Made by a program: the position numbers and the translations under genes. The notes under the pieces were generated by a model. It was not told the origin of the DNA. It did no database searches and worked only from the letters and a program-made list of their open reading frames with translations. Shown piece by piece: positions 61,636-64,000 of a stretch of 64,000 nucleotides of DNA. The stretch's first letter is position 1; each line of letters begins with the position of its first letter. Origin of the DNA: Haloarcula amylovorans (lineage in GTDB: Archaea > Halobacteriota > Halobacteria > Halobacteriales > Haloarculaceae); contig NZ_SRIF01000001.1 of the NCBI RefSeq assembly GCF_004681185.1, positions 1,364,001 to 1,428,000 on the forward strand, given 5' to 3'.

Positions 61636-63387
61636 ATGCGACTGGAGGAGTACTGGGGAATCGGGCCGAAGACGTCCGAGCTGCTGGCCGGGGAACTGGG
61701 CGTCGAACGGGCCGTCGAAGCCATCGAGACGGCGAACACGCGGGCGCTGACCGCCGCGGGGCTCTCCCGCGGGCGAGCGACGCGCATCCTGCGGCGAGCG
61801 ACCGGAGCCGAGTCGATGGACCTGCTGGCTACCCGGGACACCCGCGACGTGTACAAAGAGCTGCTGGACCTCGCCGAGGAGTACGCCGTCACGGGCGACG
61901 CCGCCGACAAGATTCGCGTCCTGACGCCGCTACCCACCTGCGAGGCGATGACCGAACGACTGGACGACGTGCTCGAAGCCAAGACGACATGGAGCGAGCT
62001 CTCAGACAACGACCAGCGGGCCGTTCTCGACGCTTTCGACCGCTACGACGCAGGGACAGGAGAACGAGCGGCCGTCGAGACGGCGCTCGCGCTGCTGGAA
62101 ACGGGCGTCGGAGACGGCGTGTTCGAACGGGTGGCTGCACTCGACGCCGACGCCCTCGCCGACGCTCGGGCGGCACTGGCCGGCCTCGCTGGCGAGGGAG
62201 AGCGCGTCGGCGAGGGAGCTGACGCGGAACTGGACCGTCTCCGGACGCAACTCGGCGACGTGGAAGACCTCGCGGCGGCGACACCCGAAGTGGTCGAGGC
62301 CGTCCAGGAGGGCGCACGCCGTCCGGCCGACTTCCAGGACGCGCTCGTCCGGTACGTCACCGACGAGACGGGGATGGACGCCGCGCGGGTCCGCGACGCG
62401 ATGCCGAGCGAAGCGACCGACGCACAGGACTTCGTCGACGCCGCCCTCCGCGAGTTGCGCCGGTCGCTCCGGAGCGCCGTCGAAGAGCGCGAAACGGCCG
62501 TCGCCGAGCGTCTGGAAGACGACCTCGCGGCCGCGCGCGAGGACATCGACGCGGCCGTCTCCGTCGTCGACGACGTCTCGCTGGCCGTCTCGCTCGCTCG
62601 CTTTGCCATCGCCTACGACCTGACGCGACCGACGTTCGTCGACCGCGAGACCATCGCCGTCCGGAACGCGCGAAACCTCGCGCTCGCCGACGACGTGCAA
62701 CCGATCACCTACGCCGTCGGCGACCACACGCTCGATGTCGAGCGGGCCAACGCCCCGCCCAGCGGCGACCGGGTGGCGGTGCTTACCGGCGCGAACTCCG
62801 GCGGGAAGACGACCCTGCTTGAGACGCTCTGTCAGGTTCAGTTGCTCGCGCAGATGGGGCTGCCCGTCCCCGCTGACGCCGCAGAGGTCGGCGTCGTCGA
62901 CACCGTCGTCTTCCACCGACGACACGCCTCCTTCAACGCGGGCGTCCTCGAATCGACGCTCCGGTCGGTCGTCCCGCCGCTGACCGGCGGCGACCGGACG
63001 CTGATGCTCGTCGACGAGTTCGAGGCCATCACGGAACCCGGTTCTGCGGCGAACCTACTGCACGGCCTCGTCACGCTGACCGTCGACCGCGACGCGCTGG
63101 GCGTCTTCGTCACGCACCTCGCGGCGGACCTCGAACCGCTCCCCGACGCCGCCCGCACCGACGGCATCTTCGCCGAGGGACTGGACCCCGACCTGAACCT
63201 ACAGGTGGACTACCAGCCCCGCTTTGGCACCGTTGGGAAGTCCACGCCGGAGTTCATCGTCTCCCGACTGGTCGCCAACGCCAGCGACCCCGTCGAACGC
63301 GGCGGGTTCGAGACGCTCGCGCAGGCCGTCGGTGAGGAAGCCGTCCAGCGAACTCTCTCTGACGTTCGCTGGAACGAGGGTGAGTAA
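61636..63387 (+). CDS. MutS-family ATPase with N-terminal helix-hairpin-helix
   Basis: A 583-residue MutS-family protein lacking the mismatch-binding domain. An N-terminal helix-hairpin-helix region (WGIGPKTSELLAGELG), a MutS core with coiled coil (about 250-300), and the ABC-type ATPase with Walker A GANSGGKT (385-392), MLVDEFEAITEPG as Walker B and VDRDALGVFVTHL. The layout resembles archaeal MutS5/MutS2-like proteins, which act on recombination or unusual DNA structures rather than mismatches. A Mut-homology test would be needed to place it. Confidence 0.87.
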   Translation: MRLEEYWGIGPKTSELLAGELGVERAVEAIETANTRALTAAGLSRGRATRILRRATGAESMDLLATRDTRDVYKELLDLAEEYAVTGDAADKIRVLTPLPTCEAMTERLDDVLEAKTTWSELSDNDQRAVLDAFDRYDAGTGERAAVETALALLETGVGDGVFERVAALDADALADARAALAGLAGEGERVGEGADAELDRLRTQLGDVEDLAAATPEVVEAVQEGARRPADFQDALVRYVTDETGMDAARVRDAMPSEATDAQDFVDAALRELRRSLRSAVEERETAVAERLEDDLAAAREDIDAAVSVVDDVSLAVSLARFAIAYDLTRPTFVDRETIAVRNARNLALADDVQPITYAVGDHTLDVERANAPPSGDRVAVLTGANSGGKTTLLETLCQVQLLAQMGLPVPADAAEVGVVDTVVFHRRHASFNAGVLESTLRSVVPPLTGGDRTLMLVDEFEAITEPGSAANLLHGLVTLTVDRDALGVFVTHLAADLEPLPDAARTDGIFAEGLDPDLNLQVDYQPRFGTVGKSTPEFIVSRLVANASDPVERGGFETLAQAVGEEAVQRTLSDVRWNEGE

Positions 63388-63443
63388 ATCGGTCGGTAGT
63401 CCGGCGACTACACGGGTACGATAACGGCGGAGAACCCGCGTCG

Positions 63444-63527
63444 TTACCGACGGCGGGTGCGTCGGCGGTCGTCGTCTCGCTGCTTTCGTCGCTGTTCCGC
63501 GATTGCGATGAGGTACGTCGTTCGCAT
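63444..63527 (-). CDS. Possible 27-residue basic small protein
   Basis: A short frame from ATG 63527 to the stop at 63444 encodes MRTTYLIAIAEQRRKQRDDD plus seven residues. It is Arg-rich, unlike the acidic proteome, and lies 13 nt downstream of the tRNA-like cloverleaf. A real short peptide or a chance frame in GC-rich DNA are both possible. No TATA box is visible near it. Confidence 0.25.
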   Translation of the reverse strand: MRTTYLIAIAEQRRKQRDDDRRRTRRR

Positions 63528-63538
63528 TTGTTGGTCCT

Positions 63539-63603
63539 CTCTCCGCCGGGGGTCGAACCCGGGGACCGGAGAACCCGGCGTCCGCCAGTGGACACGGAGA
63601 GGC
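63539..63603 (-). other. Compact tRNA-like cloverleaf
   Basis: On the minus strand an acceptor CTCTCCG (63603-63597) pairs perfectly with CGGAGAG. A D-like arm GTCC-ACTGGC-GGAC, an anticodon-like arm CCGG-GTTCT-CCGG (5-nt loop) and a canonical T arm CCGGG-TTCGACC-CCCGG lie between. Length is about 64 nt, shorter than a normal tRNA (73+), and the D arm lacks the usual consensus. It is probably a degenerate tRNA or a tRNA mimic rather than a working tRNA. Confidence 0.5.
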
Positions 63604-63624
63604 GGTGGAGGGCCGAAACGCGGG

Positions 63625-63942
63625 TTACGCGTCCTCGACGACGAGATGGTCGACAGCGAGGATGCCGAACCCGTCGTCGAGGCACTCCGTCGCCGCCGTC
63701 TCGGGTGCGACGTCCTCGCCGTCGTTGGGAACGGTAATCGACACTCGAAGGTCGACATCGACCCGGAGGTCGGTGAACGTCGGCCGGACGCCGCGGACTC
63801 GCGTTACCGTGACCTCGGCGACGCCATCGATGCTTTCGACGACGCTAGCGACGCCGCTCTCTAAGTCGTCGGACCCGCCGCGGGGGACTCGCAGCGAGAC
63901 CTCGGCCGATGCCTCGATGGGGACAGTCGCTTTCAGCGACAT
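63625..63942 (-). CDS. Small protein, function unknown
   Basis: A 105-residue protein beginning MSLKATVPIEASAEVSLRVP. It alternates beta strands and helices; the conserved look includes SVVESIDGVAEVTVTRVRGV and LRVSITVPNDGED. I do not recognise the family. Acidic composition and normal haloarchaeal codon use support coding. It is the last gene in the window; the tRNA-like element follows its stop by 22 bp. Confidence 0.6.
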   Translation of the reverse strand: MSLKATVPIEASAEVSLRVPRGGSDDLESGVASVVESIDGVAEVTVTRVRGVRPTFTDLRVDVDLRVSITVPNDGEDVAPETAATECLDDGFGILAVDHLVVEDA

Positions 63943-64000
63943 AGACCGACGGCCGGAGTCGAACCGGGCGGGACTCGCCGACCGAGTCCGTCGGCAAAGC

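Overview
The window is chromosomal DNA from a haloarchaeon (class Halobacteria). The DNA is GC-rich and the predicted proteins are strongly acidic, often with long Asp/Glu-rich tails (rps2, rpap, the DUF7139-like protein). The information-processing genes are archaeal: TFB, aIF2-beta, RNA polymerase D/K/N, S17e, L18e, an archaeal-type GluRS and RPA. The mevalonate-kinase/isopentenyl-phosphate-kinase pair is archaeal too. Many promoters are TATA boxes about 25 nt upstream of the start codon, as expected for leaderless transcripts. Haloarculaceae is a guess from gene content only. I see no insertion sequence, phage region, CRISPR array or replication origin; this looks like core chromosome.

Layout. 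1-2172: partial etfB, a zinc-type ferredoxin and an esterase. 2467-9132: a PAS kinase, gltX, a FilR1-type regulator, an NDUFA9-like membrane dehydrogenase, a Get3/ArsA ATPase and a GYD protein. 9217-14989: an isoprenoid and RNA-decay block (GGPP synthase, RNase J with a long structured leader, a membrane protein with an acidic tail, isopentenyl phosphate kinase, mevalonate kinase). 15152-18266: a Tat lipoprotein, a P450 and two DUF5518 membrane proteins. 18377-24547: the classical operon tRNA-Ser, rps13, rps4, rps11, rpoD, tRNA-Leu, rpl18e, rpl13, rps9, rpoN, rpoK, eno, rps2, all on the minus strand. 24683-26882: two small proteins, an Mrp ATPase and rps17e. 27066-30257: the overlapping operon cofD, dus-like, citG-like, DUF447. 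30426-34511: a phosphatase, an HD hydrolase, an amidohydrolase, small membrane proteins and UspA. 34533-39633: the biotin block (birA, accC/BCCP, pccX, pccB) with a hairpin array between birA and accC. 39765-48520: DNA repair, regulators, a transporter, aIF2-beta, TFB, TrxB and arfC. 48774-54387: a PAS kinase with a palindrome-rich insertion, then the RPA operon. 54405-63942: fructose bisphosphatase, a creatininase-family protein, an Lhr helicase, SpoOM, a zinc-ribbon membrane protein, a cupredoxin, a MutS-family protein, and a small protein followed by a tRNA-like cloverleaf.

How genes work together. The isoprenoid genes run from mevalonate through the archaeal isopentenyl phosphate route to GGPP for membrane lipids. 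birA supplies biotinylation for the carboxylase made of accC/BCCP, pccB and the small pccX. CofD belongs to coenzyme F420 synthesis, and its three partners suggest a linked cofactor pathway. RPA, its associated protein and a phosphoesterase form one single-stranded-DNA operon.

The least explained signals are non-coding or in-frame DNA structures: a 179-bp hairpin array bounded by an 11-bp inverted repeat (35608-35786), consecutive palindromes filling a kinase insertion (50126-50282), the hairpin-rich RNase J leader (11609-11825) and a compact tRNA-like cloverleaf (63539-63603). Intergenic stretches near 300 bases are 2173-2466 (one small hairpin at 2420-2435, otherwise nothing clear), 35475-35781 (the array) and 45050-45343 (the TFB promoter, remainder unexplained).
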